Source of the DNA: Prosopocoilus inquinatus
Lineage: Eukaryota; Arthropoda; Insecta; Coleoptera; Lucanidae
DNA: 64,000 bases
Direction of reading: 5' to 3'
NCBI GenBank assembly: GCA_036172665.1
Contig: CM069873.1
Location: forward strand, 39,836,001-39,900,000
In this document: positions 11,431 to 23,461 of the stretch, one piece after another
How the letters are laid out: the number at the start of each line of letters is the position of its first letter
How positions within the stretch are numbered: the stretch's first letter is position 1
Translations under genes and position numbers: made by a program
Notes under the pieces: model-generated
The model's database searches: none
Told to the model about the DNA's origin: nothing
What the model saw: the letters and a program-made list of their open reading frames with translations, nothing else

Positions 11431-13300
11431 TAACAAAAAGATCATCTTTAGTGTGGGAATATTTTAAGAAGACTGGAGATAAATCAACCACTTGCAATAT
11501 TTGAAAAAAAGAATTTAAATTTTACGGGAATACAACGAATATAAAGGAACATTTAAAAAGAAGACACCGAGCTTCCATATTACCACCTCATGAACCTGAA
11601 AGTGATGTCGTAGTGGACGTGGACAACAACCCAGTTGCTGCAGGTCCTAGTCGAAGAGCTGATTCCCCATCGGATCATTCAAACAAACGACTCACCGAAT
11701 CAGTGCCCGCTGAGATTTCGTTAGGAGGGACAAATAGTCAAGGAAAGCCGCCAGTGAAACGTCCTCGTCAACTCAAGTTATTTGGTTCTACAAGAGGCGA
11801 TGAACTAACACTGGAAAAGAAAGACAAATTTGACAAAGCTCTTTTGGAAATGATTCTCATTGATTATCAGCCACTGTCCATTGTAGAAAATAAGGGGTTT
11901 ATTAATTATTCAAAGAATCTTAACCCGCATTATCAACTACCAAGCAGAAAACATTTAACATCGGTATTGCTCCAAAACGGGTACCAAGAGGAAAGCCAAA
12001 AAATGAAGACCATGCTAAAAGACGTTGAAAATGTTGCAGTAACGACAGATATATGGACATCACGTAGTAACAAAGCTTATATTTCTGTGACGGTTCATTT
12101 TATTTATAATGACCAAGTATTTTCGCCCAGCATAGCTACCAAATAACTGGAGGACGTTCATACAGGTGAAAATATTGCGAGAGCGCTTAATAATATTTTT
12201 GAAGAATGGCAAATCGATAATAAAATTGTCACAGTGGTATCTGATAATGGTGCCAATATTAAAAGTGCTGTACGTCAGATGAACAAACACCATCACCCTT
12301 GTGTCGCGCATACATTAAATCTAACGGTAAGTGAAAGTTTAGACAACATTCCCTCGTTAGACACAGTTATAAAAAAATGCCGTTCATTAGTTGGACATTT
12401 CAAACATAGCGTTGTTGCGTCTCAAACTTTAAAGGAAATGCAAATTCAAATGAATCTTCCTATTCTCAAAATAAAACAAGATGTAAGAACAAGATGGAAC
12501 TCATGTTTGATTATGATGGAGAGACTTTTAAAGATAAAAGCACCGTTATCAGCTGTCTTAACGTCGGGACCTCAAGCACCTGCATTTTTGGACGTTGAGG
12601 AATGGCAAATAATAGCAGACTGCGTATTAGTGTGAAAGCCTATTGAAGATATAACTACGGTTTTATCAGGTGAGAAATATCCTACTCTATCCATGATACC
12701 TCCTTTAATTAGGGGCCTACAAATATCTCTTAAAAATAAGATAATGGCCACAGATGAGGGAAATCAACTTAAGACGTTTCTACTTGATTCCATAGCTAGG
12801 AGACCAACAAAATTGTGGCAAAAGCTACACTGTTAGATCCACGTTTTAAAAAATTGGCATTTGGTGTTTTGGGAAATGCTAATAATGCACAAACATGGAT
12901 TCAAGAAGAATTAGTTTCGATGGTATCAATGCAAAGTGAAGAAGAGATGCCAGCAGTTTCCGCCGGTAATGATGATATGGAAACCTCGAATTCAATTTGG
13001 ACATTCTTGGACACTCAAATCAAATAGTCGAAGACTCATATCACACCAACTATCACAGGGACAATGATGTTGCGTCGATATTTAGAATTGCCATATTTAT
13101 CGAGAACAAGTGACCTGCTAGAATTTTGGAAATCCCATGCAGTTATCTTTCCTGATCTCTACCGTTTACAGGCAAAATATTCTGTGCCATCAGAGAGACT
13201 TTTCTCAAAAGCGGGACAATTGACAAATAACCGTCTTAACTGTCTTGCCCCAAAAAATTTGGACTATATAATTTTTTTAAATAGCGTTTTAAAAACGTAA
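11431..13300 (+). pseudogene. hAT transposase, broken
   Basis: Cut-and-paste transposase with an N-terminal BED zinc finger, RNase H-like core and C-terminal hATC dimerisation domain. BED finger at ~11440-11570 (SSLVWEYFKKTGDKSTTCNI ... HLKRRH): a TGA replaces the codon where the second zinc-binding Cys is expected. Core motifs: VTTDIWTSRSNKAY, VVSDNGANIKSAV, CVAHTLNL, RTRWNS. The C-terminal hATC segment (VPSERLFSKAGQLTNNRL) is at ~13180-13240. In-frame stops at 12144 (TAA), 12633 (TGA) and 13025 (TAG), plus a frameshift near 12830, inactivate it. It resembles ZBED-type elements. Confidence 0.9.
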
Positions 13301-13589
13301 GTGTTCTGTAGCATGAAACATTAAATTTGTCAATTTATTATTTATAATATTTATGTTTATACATATAAAAAGTTTTCTTATTTATTTTGTTATGCCAAAA
13401 GAAAGGCTTATTTTTGTTTATTAATTTTATTATTACTTATTTATTAATAAAGTAAAATCAGTTCATTAATTAATTTATTTTATGCTTTATGAATACAAAT
13501 GAAAAAGGTTTCGAAAAAATACATTTTTAATCTTAAAACTGTCTAGGTACAACCGGAGTTATGAAATTACTTAGTTGTTAAGAAATAAC

Positions 13590-14009
13590 GAACAGATAAA
13601 ATAGCGACATCTTACTATCGCTTTTTGACCTAACATTGCAGTAGGGTAGACAAATTGAAGCGGGATTTGCTCCTAATAAGTTCCCCATGCAAGGCGGCCA
13701 TGCTTGCTGTCAAAGCATAATGAAAGATTTTAGAAAAATTTTGTGCAAATCGTTTTTGATTGCAGCGAGAACCTCGAACAGCCTCTGGACAGCTGTTTCA
13801 GCCCTGCTTGGGGCTTCTTCAGCAGAGACGTAGCTCGACATTCCCGCTGCAAACAAAAACGACTTGCCCAATTTATTCGCATTTGCGATGTAAGAGTGAT
13901 GAACAGATAAAATAGCGACATCTTACTATCGCTTTTTGACCTAACATTGCAGTAGGGTAGACAAATTGAAGCGGGATTTGCTCCTAATATTATTATTATT
14001 AAAAATTTT
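13590..14009 (-). repeat. hammerhead retroposon, dimeric, with 12-bp TSD
   Basis: Insertion of 420 bp inside the hAT element, flanked by identical ttaagaaataac at 13578-13589 and 14010-14021. It holds one full monomer (13590-13900, 311 bp) plus the first 109 bp of a second, then a short (att)n/A-rich filler. Element sense is minus, so the constant 3' end lies at 13590 and the 5' end at 14009 is truncated. Confidence 0.92.
13773..13839 (-). ncRNA. hammerhead ribozyme, near-consensus
   Basis: Core reads CTGAAGA (position 7, which tolerates variation, is A), stem II AGCCCC/GGGCT with an AAGCA loop, GAAA, palindromic stem III ACAGCTGT, cleavage triplet GTC, then CAGAG pairing with CTCTG. Predicted cleavage falls between 13788 and 13787 on the minus strand. 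All strictly required positions appear present. Confidence 0.85.
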
Positions 14010-14391
14010 TTAAGAAATAACATTATACATATAAAATATATGTATGCGTATAAATTGGAAACAATAATTCATTGTATATTTAAAAAAAATTATGCCGGCG
14101 ATTGTACGTCGACAAAACAACACGGCACGGCGGCACTTGTATTTTCCAGCACAAGCAAATGTCTCGTATTAGTCGTATTACATCTCTCTTTGATACTACT
14201 AATAAGTCGGTTGCATCTCTCTCGATCTAGATTCTCCACCTCTGAGAGCGCTCGAACCAAATTCGAGTATTTACAAATAAATACTACTAAATTATCTCGA
14301 ATTATTTTGAAATTAATCGAAATAATTCGATTTATTTATCATCGAATTATTCGAATTATTTAATTCGATTCTTCCCATCACTACTTCCAGG

Positions 14392-16343
14392 AGACTATCG
14401 ATCAACTAGGGAATGCAAAGTTCTTTTCCACGTTGGATCTGGCAAGCGGATATTGGCAAGTAGAAGTAGACCCGAAGGATAGGGAGAAAACAGGATTTTC
14501 AACTCCCGATGGTCACTATGAATGCCTAAGAATGCCGTTTGGACTGGCAAATGCGCCAAACACCTTTCAAAGTCTAATGTATTCAGTGATGTCGGGACTA
14601 ACAGGGGACAAATGTTTGGTATACCTCGACGACATCATCGTGTTTAGCAAAACACTAAACGAATATTTGGAACGGTTGACCGAGGTGTTCGAAAGGCTCA
14701 GGAAAGCCAATTTAAAGTTGAAGCCGTCAAAGTGTAAGTTTTTAGCCAGAGAAGCTAAATATTTGGGACATGTAATATCCGAAGAAGGAGTGAAACCGGA
14801 CCCTGAAAAATTGAGTATTGTGAAAAATTACCCTAGACCTAGAAATGTGAAGGACGTAAGAGCGTTTCTAGGATTAGTGGGATTTTACAGGAAATTTATC
14901 CCAGAGTTTTCACACAAGGCAATCCCCTTGACATCGCTCACGAAGAAGGACCTTGAGTTGGTATGGACACAGGAACAAGAGGATGCGTTTGAATACCTCA
15001 AAGAAAGGCTATGCAGTCCACCAGTCCTGAAATACCCTAATTTTGAGGAACCGTTTATACTGGCTGTTGATGCTTCTGGAACAGCTATCGGCTCTGTGCT
15101 AAGTCAAAAGGAAGGTAAATATGAAAGACCTATAGCTTATGCCAGCCTACAACTCTACAAAGCCGAGCGAAATTACGACGTGACTCAACAGGAGTGCTTA
15201 GTAGTTGTTTGGGCTATTAAACATTTCAGATGTTACCCCTACTGGACGAAATTCACCATCTACATAGATCACAGACCGTTAAAATGGTTGTTCTCATTAA
15301 AAGACCCAACATCGAGATTAGCCCGGTGGGCTTTGCTCTTGTCGGAATACAACTTTACTATAGAGTACAAGCCAGGAACGAAAAACAACAACGCTGATGC
15401 CATGAGTCGGTTGCCAAAGGTTGGAGAGCAACAACAGAAACAGGAATTTCAAGGAAATCAGGATCATGATGTAAGACCAGAGAAGAAAAGACGAATGACA
15501 AACCTCCATATATTAAATGATGCCTTAAAAAAGGAGCAAGATCGAAAGGTACGACGAGAAATAGAAGTGGTGGATGAAATCAGCGAGGTTGTAAACGAAG
15601 AAAGAAGGAAAGCTAGAGTAACTTGGCCTAAAGAACTTGAGAAGAGAGAATTTAATAATGATCAAAAGAAGATCCTGAAGAAAAGTAAGGGAAGTGTGAA
15701 CCCTAAATGGGAAGCTAGAAACATAACAGTTCCAATTGATGTTCAAGTCAAAGTCAAGAAACACGACGAAGATCTCAGCGATAGTGAACCAGGAGATCGT
15801 AAATATGAAAGAACCTTCTCGCAATTGGGTCAAGAAAAGACGAAAGGATATAAAGAATATCGAGAATGGGCACGAAAGGCCAGAGAACAAGATCGAAGAA
15901 AAAAACCGATCAGAATAAGCCAGCCTCAGGAAATAGTACAACGAGAAGTTGAAACGCATCCAATTCTGAAAAGGGGTCGAGTTGATGATGAAGAAACACC
16001 CATACCATACCTGAACAAAGAAGCCATAAGAAAAGAACAATGGCAAGATACCGTGTTGCAGAAACTACGTGGTCAAATACAAGAAGAGCAAATGGAGGAT
16101 CCGTATTACATCGACGAAGACGGGGTTATATTCCGAGTTAGACGAGGTGGGGAAAGAAATGACAGAATTGTCATTCCAAAGAAGTTGGTAAAACAATGCA
16201 TTCACGATCATCATGACCTACCATACGCAGGACATCAAGACGTACCGAAGATCTTAAGACTACTACAAGAACGGATGTACTGGAAAAACATGGAAGATGA
16301 TGTCAAGGATTATGTCCAAAAATGTCACTCCTCACATGAATAG
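14392..16343 (+). pseudogene. Ty3/gypsy RT palm, RNase H, integrase zinc domain
   Basis: Continuation of pol after the hAT insertion. The 636-codon frame from 14433 is uninterrupted. RT palm motif YLDD lies at 14622-14633, followed by FLGLVGFYRKFIPEFS. RNase H: LAVDASGTAIGSVL, the acidic TQQECLVVVWAIKHFR and YIDHRPLKWL. An unusually long charged Lys/Glu/Arg-rich linker (about 15430-15990) precedes the integrase HHCC domain (H-x3-H type at IHDHHDLPYAGH, first Cys in YVQKCHS). The frame ends with a shift at the position of the second zinc Cys. Confidence 0.9.
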
Positions 16344-17107
16344 GAGACCAGCACCACTGCAACCATTTTGTGAAGTGACGTACCCGTTCGAATTAACAGC
16401 TATGGATATAGTGGGACCGCTAGTTACTACAGATTACTATAGACCAAGGTAACAAATAGGTATTAACATTCCAAGACTACTTCACGAAGTATCCGGAAGC
16501 AATACCTTTGCCGGACCAGAAAGCGGACACTGTAGCTCGAACATTTGCAGAAAATATCGTCGCTAGACACGGTGTGCAAAGAAAGTTGTTGACAGACCAA
16601 GGAACCAACTTCGTATCAGAACTGATGAAAAATGTCTGCAAAATTTTGGCCATTAAGAAAATTCAAACAACTCCTTACCATCCCCAGAGCAACGGAATGA
16701 TAGAAAGAACACATCGTGTGCTTAAGGATATGTTGTCTCATTATGTTTCAAAGTCACAACGAGATTGGGACAAGTGAATTCTATACATGTTAATGCCCTA
16801 CCGAGCCAGCATCCACTCATCCATCGAAGAGACACCATATTTTCTGCTTCACGGAAGAGACATGAGGTTGCCTAACGATGACGAGCTCACTTCTACAAGA
16901 CAGCGATATGACTATAGTGAAAATTATGCATCAGAACTAGTCGCAAGACTGAATTCTACCTTCGAAGTCGTTCGCCAAAAACTGAAGAAATCAGCAGGAA
17001 AAAGGGAAAGACAGTACAATAAGAAGACGAGACCTACTGAATTTCAACTAGGAGATCTACCTGTACAACCCAGCCGTAAAACCAGGTTTGTCAAGAAAGC
17101 TGAGTAA
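16344..17107 (+). pseudogene. Ty3/gypsy integrase catalytic core, broken
   Basis: DDE integrase core: first Asp in TAMDIVGPL (~16398), second Asp in LLTDQGTNFVSE (~16600), Glu in NGMIERTHRVLKD (~16700). A frameshift lies near 16450 and an in-frame TGA at 16775 separates ORFs 16508-16777 and 16787-17107, which read on as YRASIHSSIEETPYFLLHGR. The enzyme would insert element cDNA into chromosomes. Confidence 0.88.
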
Positions 17108-17747
17108 GAAGTGGGAAGGACCGTATAGAATAATGGAAAGGGTAGGTCCAGTAACATACAAAATCTCCAGAATAGGCAGAAATGAAGAACAAATAGTTCA
17201 TGTTAACCGGTTAAAGTGGTATGAAGATAGTGAAGACGTTCAATCGGCACCTCCAAACCAAAAAGACAAGGAGGATGCTCCACCATCAGAGAACTCGAGC
17301 GGCCCAGAGTCAGAAATAGAGTCGGAAGAAGACACTAGAATTCCTAGAAACCTAGAAGAATTGGAACGAGTGTATTTCGGTGGAGAGCCACCACAATTCC
17401 CATGGGAAAATGTCATGAACCCTCCAGCAGGAGAAATAGAACCCTGGATAGGAACCCCGGTATCATTAAACGAAGAACCGGCCAGGCAACGAGTGGTAAT
17501 TTTTAACCCAAATGCTTTGGATGAAATTCCCGAAGACCATCAGCTACAAGACGAAGAGCCGCCAGATTTGGTGAGTAATAGTAGTGCTGATGATGTCGGG
17601 ACGGATGAAGAAGAACCAACAGCAGATCAGCAAGAAACGGAGCAGATCCAAGGAGATAATGAAAATAGCAGACCACCCGAACCATCCACTGACAACGAAC
17701 ACCGCTACGGGACAAGGAGTAAAGGCCCTGCAGAAACCCAGCCGTGA
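17088..17747 (+). pseudogene. Ty3/gypsy integrase C-terminal GPY/F-like tail
   Basis: Overlaps the preceding frame by 20 bp in a different phase, so a frameshift separates it from the core. It starts with the KKWEGPYRIMERVGPVTYKI segment, a typical GPY/F module that follows the gypsy integrase core, then the HVNRLKWY block, and ends in a long acidic Glu/Asp/Pro-rich tail finishing near the YGTRSKGP motif. No chromodomain or envelope gene was recognised after it. Confidence 0.82.
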
Positions 17748-18782
17748 GTCATGCCAAAAACACTCGTTGTTGAGAATGAGTACCTAGACATCGTTGAGGA
17801 TGAGTTTTTGGATATCGTTGAGGATGAGTACCGTGACAGAAAGGAAACTGTGAAACCTGAAAGGAAAAGTAAGAATTTTAACCCCATGAATATAATATAC
17901 ATAACTTATATATTTATTTTCATTATCATAATCCAATCCTTTTAATCCCCCCCCCCTTTAGCAAGGTCAATGATTATTTCAAAATTTAGCAATGGATTGT
18001 TTTGTTGTTTACCTATTTTCTTTTTAATATATTTATTTCATTAATCATGGGATTTTTGTGTGTAACTGTCATTTACTTGGTTGATCGATCGATTTGATTG
18101 ATCGATCATTTGCTATGCCTGTTTCTAGACCAACAATGATTTGTGGACAATCAGCCTACGAAACCGATCACCCAAAGTTTTTCGTCGTCAAACCCTCTGA
18201 GAATGGGAAGTTTTACTTTAAAGAAACAACTCTTAACGTCTTAACCATGGATCCAACAGCCTATACTAACGCGAAGGTAGTATTTGTTGAGAGGCACATA
18301 CAAGGCCAGGTTTCTGCCTTATACGTCGGTTTACGGATAGCCTGTATAAGGCACCTAACTGTGCAGTAACAACATCTTTGTTAGATCCTCCAACCTTTTT
18401 AAAGGGTAGTTTTGTAGGGGGAGCTTTCAATAATTTATCCCTAACTTTTTATTCTTTGCATATTTTGTTAAAAATTTGTAAAAAAAATATTCTTTGAATT
18501 ATTTGGCACAAAAAGGTTCTCTTATTGCATTTCGATAAACTCAACCGTTTTGAAGTAATAGAAGTTTAAAAGTTCGTTTGCACCTATTACGTAATATTAA
18601 TACCCTAAAATTTACTAATTTGTTATTGGTTTTTACTAGTAGTAGGGAAATAGTAGGTAAAAGTACCTAAATACTGGTAAATGTTGGATTTCAGCGCAAA
18701 ACGGCAAAGGAAAAAGTTGTTCAGGTTTTTAAAATCCAATTTAGACATAATTCAATTGAGGAAACAATACATGCACGTCATA
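17748..18782. other. element 3' flank, no recognised gene
   Basis: 17751-17945 encodes a short frame with a tandem EYLDIVEDE-like repeat and a hydrophobic end, probably trailing element sequence. A C12 run lies near 17947. gatcgatcgat repeats occur at 18080-18106. The 91-codon frame at 18094-18369 (PSENGKFYFKETTLNVLTMD) matches nothing I know and may be a remnant. Confidence 0.4.
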
Positions 18783-19225
18783 CAGTGTGGGTCATTGGTA
18801 TCGATTTCTTCAAATGTGCCTTAACTATTAATTATAAAAGAAAATGTCTTCTACAAAAGTTATCGCCTATAATGAGTTCTATCTCAGCAAATTATTTTGA
18901 CATATACAGCATGTACCATAAGTGAGTTATCTATCAAACTTATACTTTTTTTAAATTGAATTTACCAGTTTTTATTGCAGACTTCGATAGACCTCTTAAA
19001 AATAAGTATTTTTTATTCAGCAACTATAGCCCAGAATAGAACCATTCGCAATCTACGTCTGTTCAGCGGATAAAAAAAATTTCTTCAGTGTACCTAACTA
19101 ATTACAAATATCATGTAGAATAATCCCTATGAATAAGAATAACATTTTTTTATGTACGTTTGCACAGAAACAATTGAAACTTAAAAGTTTAAATTTCTCA
19201 AAAAAAATAAACGGAACTCCCTATA
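18783..19225. repeat. MITE related to 44559-45094
   Basis: Starts cagtgtgggtcattggtatcg and shares long blocks with 44559-44880, including ataagtgagttatc, gacctcttaaaaataagta (up to a mismatch) and tgtacgtttgcacagaaa. It ends near a ggaactccctat TIR-like end. It belongs to the same dispersed hairpin family. Confidence 0.6.
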
Positions 19226-19667
19226 TATTTTAACATATTCAAATAGCTCGTTAAATTCTGTTTCTAACAAATGCAACTTGTATTGGTCTGAAGTTTACGT
19301 TTTCGATATATCTGCACTTTCTGTTAGAATTACTGGGAAAAACCATATTTCAAGAAAATAAACAAAAACGAAAGAGCACAATTACGTTTATCTGTTAATT
19401 CTCAAGGAAATATTGACATTTATAAATAATCCGAGAACTTAAGTTCACAATAAAAACTAATTACAGCTGAAATTAACTAATTGCTAAAAGTTCTAACAAA
19501 GAAATTCAGTGTAAAAAAGTAACTTCTATTTTTCATCGCTTCCTTAATTTAAAATTAAAATATAATCGTTTTTGATATTATTTTATTTACATATGGGTTA
19601 TGACACACGGTTGAAATGAGAAAGGAAAATGTTATTTAATCGAATAAATTCAAATTTAAATTTTCCG

Positions 19668-19800
19668 TCACATTTTTTAAACATTCTCCTTCACTTTTTC
19701 TAAACATTCTCCTTCACTTTTTTCAAACATTCTCCTTCGCTTTTTTTAAGCATTCTCCTTCACTTTTATTTAAACATTTACCTTCATTTTTTCAAGTTCC
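19668..19800. repeat. minisatellite, ~26-bp unit, 5 copies
   Basis: Five imperfect tandem copies of a unit containing acattctccttcactttttt, separated by short T/A runs. Confidence 0.8.
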
Positions 19801-19974
19801 TTGCTGCCGCAAGCCCCCACAAAACCAAAAACGAAGCGAAGCGCTTTCTTCTCGTCTGACCGAGAAGACCTCTGTTTAGACGCCCCCCCGTTAACAAACG
19901 AAAATTACAAAAATTAGACTTTTAATTGCCGCAGTTAACTGTTCTATTTTAGTCGACGTTTTGCCGTGAGGTTG

Positions 19975-20641
19975 ACTAGTAATACTAAGGGAACCCCGGG
20001 CGAATCCTGCTTCTAGAAGGAAGAAATTCTGATTTCGCTTCGTTTTCGTTTTATGACTTAAAGAACTCGTACATAAAACTAGTAATACTAAGCGAACACA
20101 AGCGAACCCCGAGGGAATCCTGCTTTTAGAAAGAAGAGTCTGTTTTCGTTTCGTTTTCGTTTTATGACTTAAAGAACTCGTACATAAAACTAGTAATACT
20201 AAGCGAACCCCGGACGAATCCTGCTTCTAGAAGAGAGAAAGTCTGATTTCGTTTCGTTTTCGTTTTATGGCTTAAAGAACTCGTACATAAAACTAGTAAT
20301 ACTAATCGAACACGAGCGAACGCCGGGCAAATCCTGCTTTTACAAGGAAGAAAGTCTGATTTCCTTTCGTTTTCGTTTTATGACTTAAAGAACTCGTACA
20401 TAAAACTAGTAATACTAAGCGAACCCGAGCGAACCCTGGCGAATCCTCCTTTCAGAAGGAAGAAAGTCTGATTTCATTTCGTTTTCGTTTTATGACTTAA
20501 AGAACTCGTACATAAAACTAGTAATACTAAGCGAACCCGAGCGAACCCTGGCGAATCCTCCTTTCAGAAGGAAGAAAGTCTGATTTCATTTCGTTTTCGT
20601 TTTATGACTTAAGGAACTCGTACATAAAACTAGTAATACTA
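19975..20641. repeat. tandem array, ~103-113-bp unit
   Basis: Units begin at actagtaatacta (19975, 20079, 20189, 20292, 20405, 20518, 20629), so six full units and the start of a seventh. Units contain gcgaacccgagcgaaccc, a variable ctagaaggaagaaagtctg part, and cgttttcgttttatgactta. The array continues at 22552 after the inserted TIR element. Confidence 0.9.
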
Positions 20642-22551
20642 GAGTGCGTTCAAAAATGGAGAGTGTAGGGTAGAGCGCAGGAGAGAGGTTTATTGGCAAT
20701 TGAAAATTTTTGTCCAGGCTGTTTTAGTAACGTATTTATATACGCGGAGATGGCGCTAGGAGTAATTGTAAATTTGGCGCGAATGAAATGTCACATGTTG
20801 TCAATGTTAATTGCTTTAGTGATGGCGGTGTTGGTGATCATTTAAGTAAATTAAAGAACTGGCACAAAAATAATGGGTTAAATCAAATTATCCGCTAAAT
20901 AAACATTATTGATGATTAAATTATTTTTGTGTGACCAGAGAATAGTCTCTAATATAAACAGATTTTGAGAAAAATGGACCTCGCAAGATCTGCAAAAGAA
21001 GATTTAAATGTGTAGTTATTGGATGCAATTCTTGTTCCAATCAGACCAAATTTCCTTCAATTTGAAATTGGGGCTGCTAATTTAGGTAACGAAGCCCTGT
21101 GACAATTTCGATGCAAGAAGATGTGTATGCGTCATACTGATGAAAGGTTAGCATTACCGTTAGCATCATAACAATCCATAATAAGGTTTTTATTTTACCA
21201 AGTTAACAATGGCAGTAAAATATAAATTGTTACAGATATGTGTATCCAGGACATGAATGTAGGAAGATTAAATTAATATGGAGACTTAACCTGTATCCTA
21301 CATCGTATTGCCTACCGAGACAATTCATCATTTAAATAGAAATGAAAATGCAGAAGGTAGGAGCTACAACTATGAAATCACTTTAAATAATTTTATGAAA
21401 GTGTAACAAGTATTATTATGTGTGAGTGATTAGCTGATTTATAAAATTTAAAGTTGGTGAAAGTACAACAAGTACAAGTATTCTGAATAAGAATTGTTAA
21501 AAAAAAATTAATTTGCAGTCATTTTGAAGATATTCACACTTAAAGTCAAAGATAATGTGTACGGATAAAGAAGGTATTGAATTGCAATTTTGAAAGCATT
21601 TCCATAACAATGTACAAATAATGTGTTATTACTTGCAGTTACTTTTGCAGTTAAATATAGTAATTTGAGAATAATATGTGGTTTGTTTTATTAGCTTAAA
21701 ATCAAGTAAATATCATAATTTACGCATGATTTTCCGTATCTTTAGGTTTTCTTCTCCATACATTCATTTAGGTAATACGTTATATTCTGTAAAGACTTGT
21801 AATATATATTACAGCATATTAGAGTCTTTGCAGAATATAACGTATTACTTAAATGAATGTATGGAGAAGAAAACCTAAAGAATTATTTAAATTAAAAAGG
21901 CGCGTAAAAAGCGCGCGTAGAATAGTGACGCCATTGCAACAGATAAATACGTTACTAAGTACTATTACGTCATATTACGTGGACAAAAAATTTACATGGG
22001 AATTGGCTCTCTCTCCTGGTAGAGCCTTACCCTGAGGGTAATGACGGCTGATTCACGCAGAGCGTTGCGAGTGCGTGGTAAAATTCTGAACGATGAGAGA
22101 CGTCCTCCGAGTGGCGCAATTTTTTATTATTACTTTTGTTACTATTACTACATGAATATGAGTATTACAGACATCGTTTAATATTTAAATCTTATTTATA
22201 TCAACCCTTGTTCCATATTTAATTTTGTTGGTTCCAAAAACAAATTATATCAAAATCCTTAAAAAAAATTATTACATTCAGTAGGGAGAATAAGTATATT
22301 TTATTTTATAAGTTATTCAATTTGTCTCGCTTCACATCTATTACACACCTATGATTTTACATATTCCGCATATCGGGCGAAATTCACCTCGCTCCTGACC
22401 GGGGAGTTGGGAGCCCACACCGAGCGGAACGCCCTTGCGATTTTAGAACGCTTCAAGTGCGAGGTGCGTCTAGTTTGAAATTGAATTTATTAACGGCTTT
22501 AGCGCACCTGTATAACTCTCACCCGTTCGGGCGTCATTTATGAACGCACCC
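20642..22551. mobile_element. ~1.9-kb TIR element inside tandem array
   Basis: Left end GAGTGCGTTCAAAAATG and right end, read inward, GGGTGCGTTCATAAATG are imperfect terminal inverted repeats. The flanking array units resume directly outside, proving insertion. Flanks cta/tta would be an imperfect 3-bp duplication. No intact transposase is visible. 21541-22017 is repeated in inverted orientation at 48590-49051, so it is a moderately repeated family. Confidence 0.75.
21740..21880. repeat. foldback MITE, 141 bp
   Basis: Near-perfect palindrome with ends ctttaggttttcttctccat / atggagaagaaaacctaaag and a short loop near 21810. A second copy lies at 48728-48868. Confidence 0.85.
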
Positions 22552-22680
22552 TTACGCGAACCCGAGCGAACCCGGGCGAATCATGCTTTTAGAAGGCAGA
22601 ACGAAATTCAAGGCATGTTACGTAAAACAAGTGTTTTCTCAAAGAAAAGTTGGATAAGCGAAAACCCCTTCGCGTAAATC
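22552..22680. repeat. resumed tandem-array unit (degenerate)
   Basis: gcgaacccgagcgaacccgg and gcgaatcatgcttttagaag continue the 19975-20641 array after the insertion, then decay. Confidence 0.75.
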
Positions 22681-23362
22681 CAGTAATCGTTATTTATGGG
22701 GCGTCTTGGTATTATTTTTACTTGTAAAATCATTTAAAATAGTGATCAATGAAATTAATTTTTAATGCCTCCTAGTGCTGCCATTTTGGAACGACCAACG
22801 TGAACTTTCAGATAATCAATGATCACAGGTTCCTGCAGAATTACAGGAATCTGTAATAATCGACGCGCTCTAATTGGTTGTACGTTCAACGTACAGATGG
22901 TGCATCCATCCCTCAAGTGCGTTCAGTAATACTCAACGATGGCTTCAACGCTTCGCTGCTGTACTCAACCACCCCAACGTTAGCGACAATTTTCAGCGTT
23001 GAGGTGAATGAACAAGCGTGTTTACGTAAAATATACGTTGTCAGTGAGTATAGATCTTATATACTCACTGACGTTGTTCAAAAATTAAAAAATCACCACC
23101 TGTTGCATTATGTTGGTATAAAACATAAGTCCCCTATGGAACGTTATCAAAATACTAAGTTGGCAAAGTATTGGAAATTTCATGTCAAAGTAATTTTTCA
23201 ATTTAATTTTACCATTAGATTATTTACATTTATATTCATTTTAACGAGCCGTTCCAATTAATTACAGTTTGTCTGTTATAAAATTGCTTGCGTATGATAA
23301 GGTAAAAATCATGAATTTATCCATGGGTAAAGGGTGGAACAGAATAGACGGTGCTAGCCGGT
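22681..23362. other. intergenic, no recognised gene
   Basis: The 127-codon frame at 22878-23261 has no recognised domain. A perfect 13-bp stem (gtcagtgagtata / tatactcactgac) lies at 23040-23072. Confidence 0.4.
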
Positions 23363-23461
23363 GATAAGCGGTCGTAGCCGTTTGTTCAGTAAACAAGTGC
23401 ACAGATAATTCGGTTACCGAGTGTGACATTTGACATTTCTGATTGAGATTCTAACCTTATT

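Larger units (their letters stand above)
10979..14383 (+). mobile_element. hAT DNA transposon (BED/ZBED type), defective
   Basis: A 3405-bp element inserted in the gypsy RT gene. Terminal inverted repeats begin TAGTGATGTGAATAATCGA on the left and, read inward from the right, TAGTGATGGGAAGAATCGAA. Flanking 8-bp duplications confirm hAT. It carries one transposase gene with several disabling changes and a hammerhead retroposon insertion at 13590-14009. Confidence 0.95.
5474..17945 (+). mobile_element. degenerate Ty3/gypsy LTR retrotransposon, split by hAT
   Basis: Gene order is gag (CCHC knuckle), aspartic protease, macro domain, reverse transcriptase, RNase H, integrase with GPY/F-like tail, all on the plus strand. 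This order (RT before integrase) and the RT motifs define Ty3/gypsy. The hAT transposon at 10979-14383 interrupts RT. 5474-7468 is non-coding leader that probably includes the 5' LTR: it starts with a TGTGATAAC-type end, and primer-binding-like 'ttggtg' sites occur at 6185 and 6321. I could not find a matching 3' LTR after 17750, so both outer boundaries are approximate. Many stops and frameshifts show the copy is dead. Confidence 0.8.

Noticed and set aside
15525..16046. 173-codon minus-strand frame
   Set aside because: It is the antisense shadow of the charged gypsy pol linker, giving an artificial Phe/Leu-rich protein.
19975..20641. Helitron end suggested by repeated ctagt motifs
   Set aside because: No 3' hairpin before CTAGT at a boundary, no TC start, and the motif is simply part of each tandem unit.
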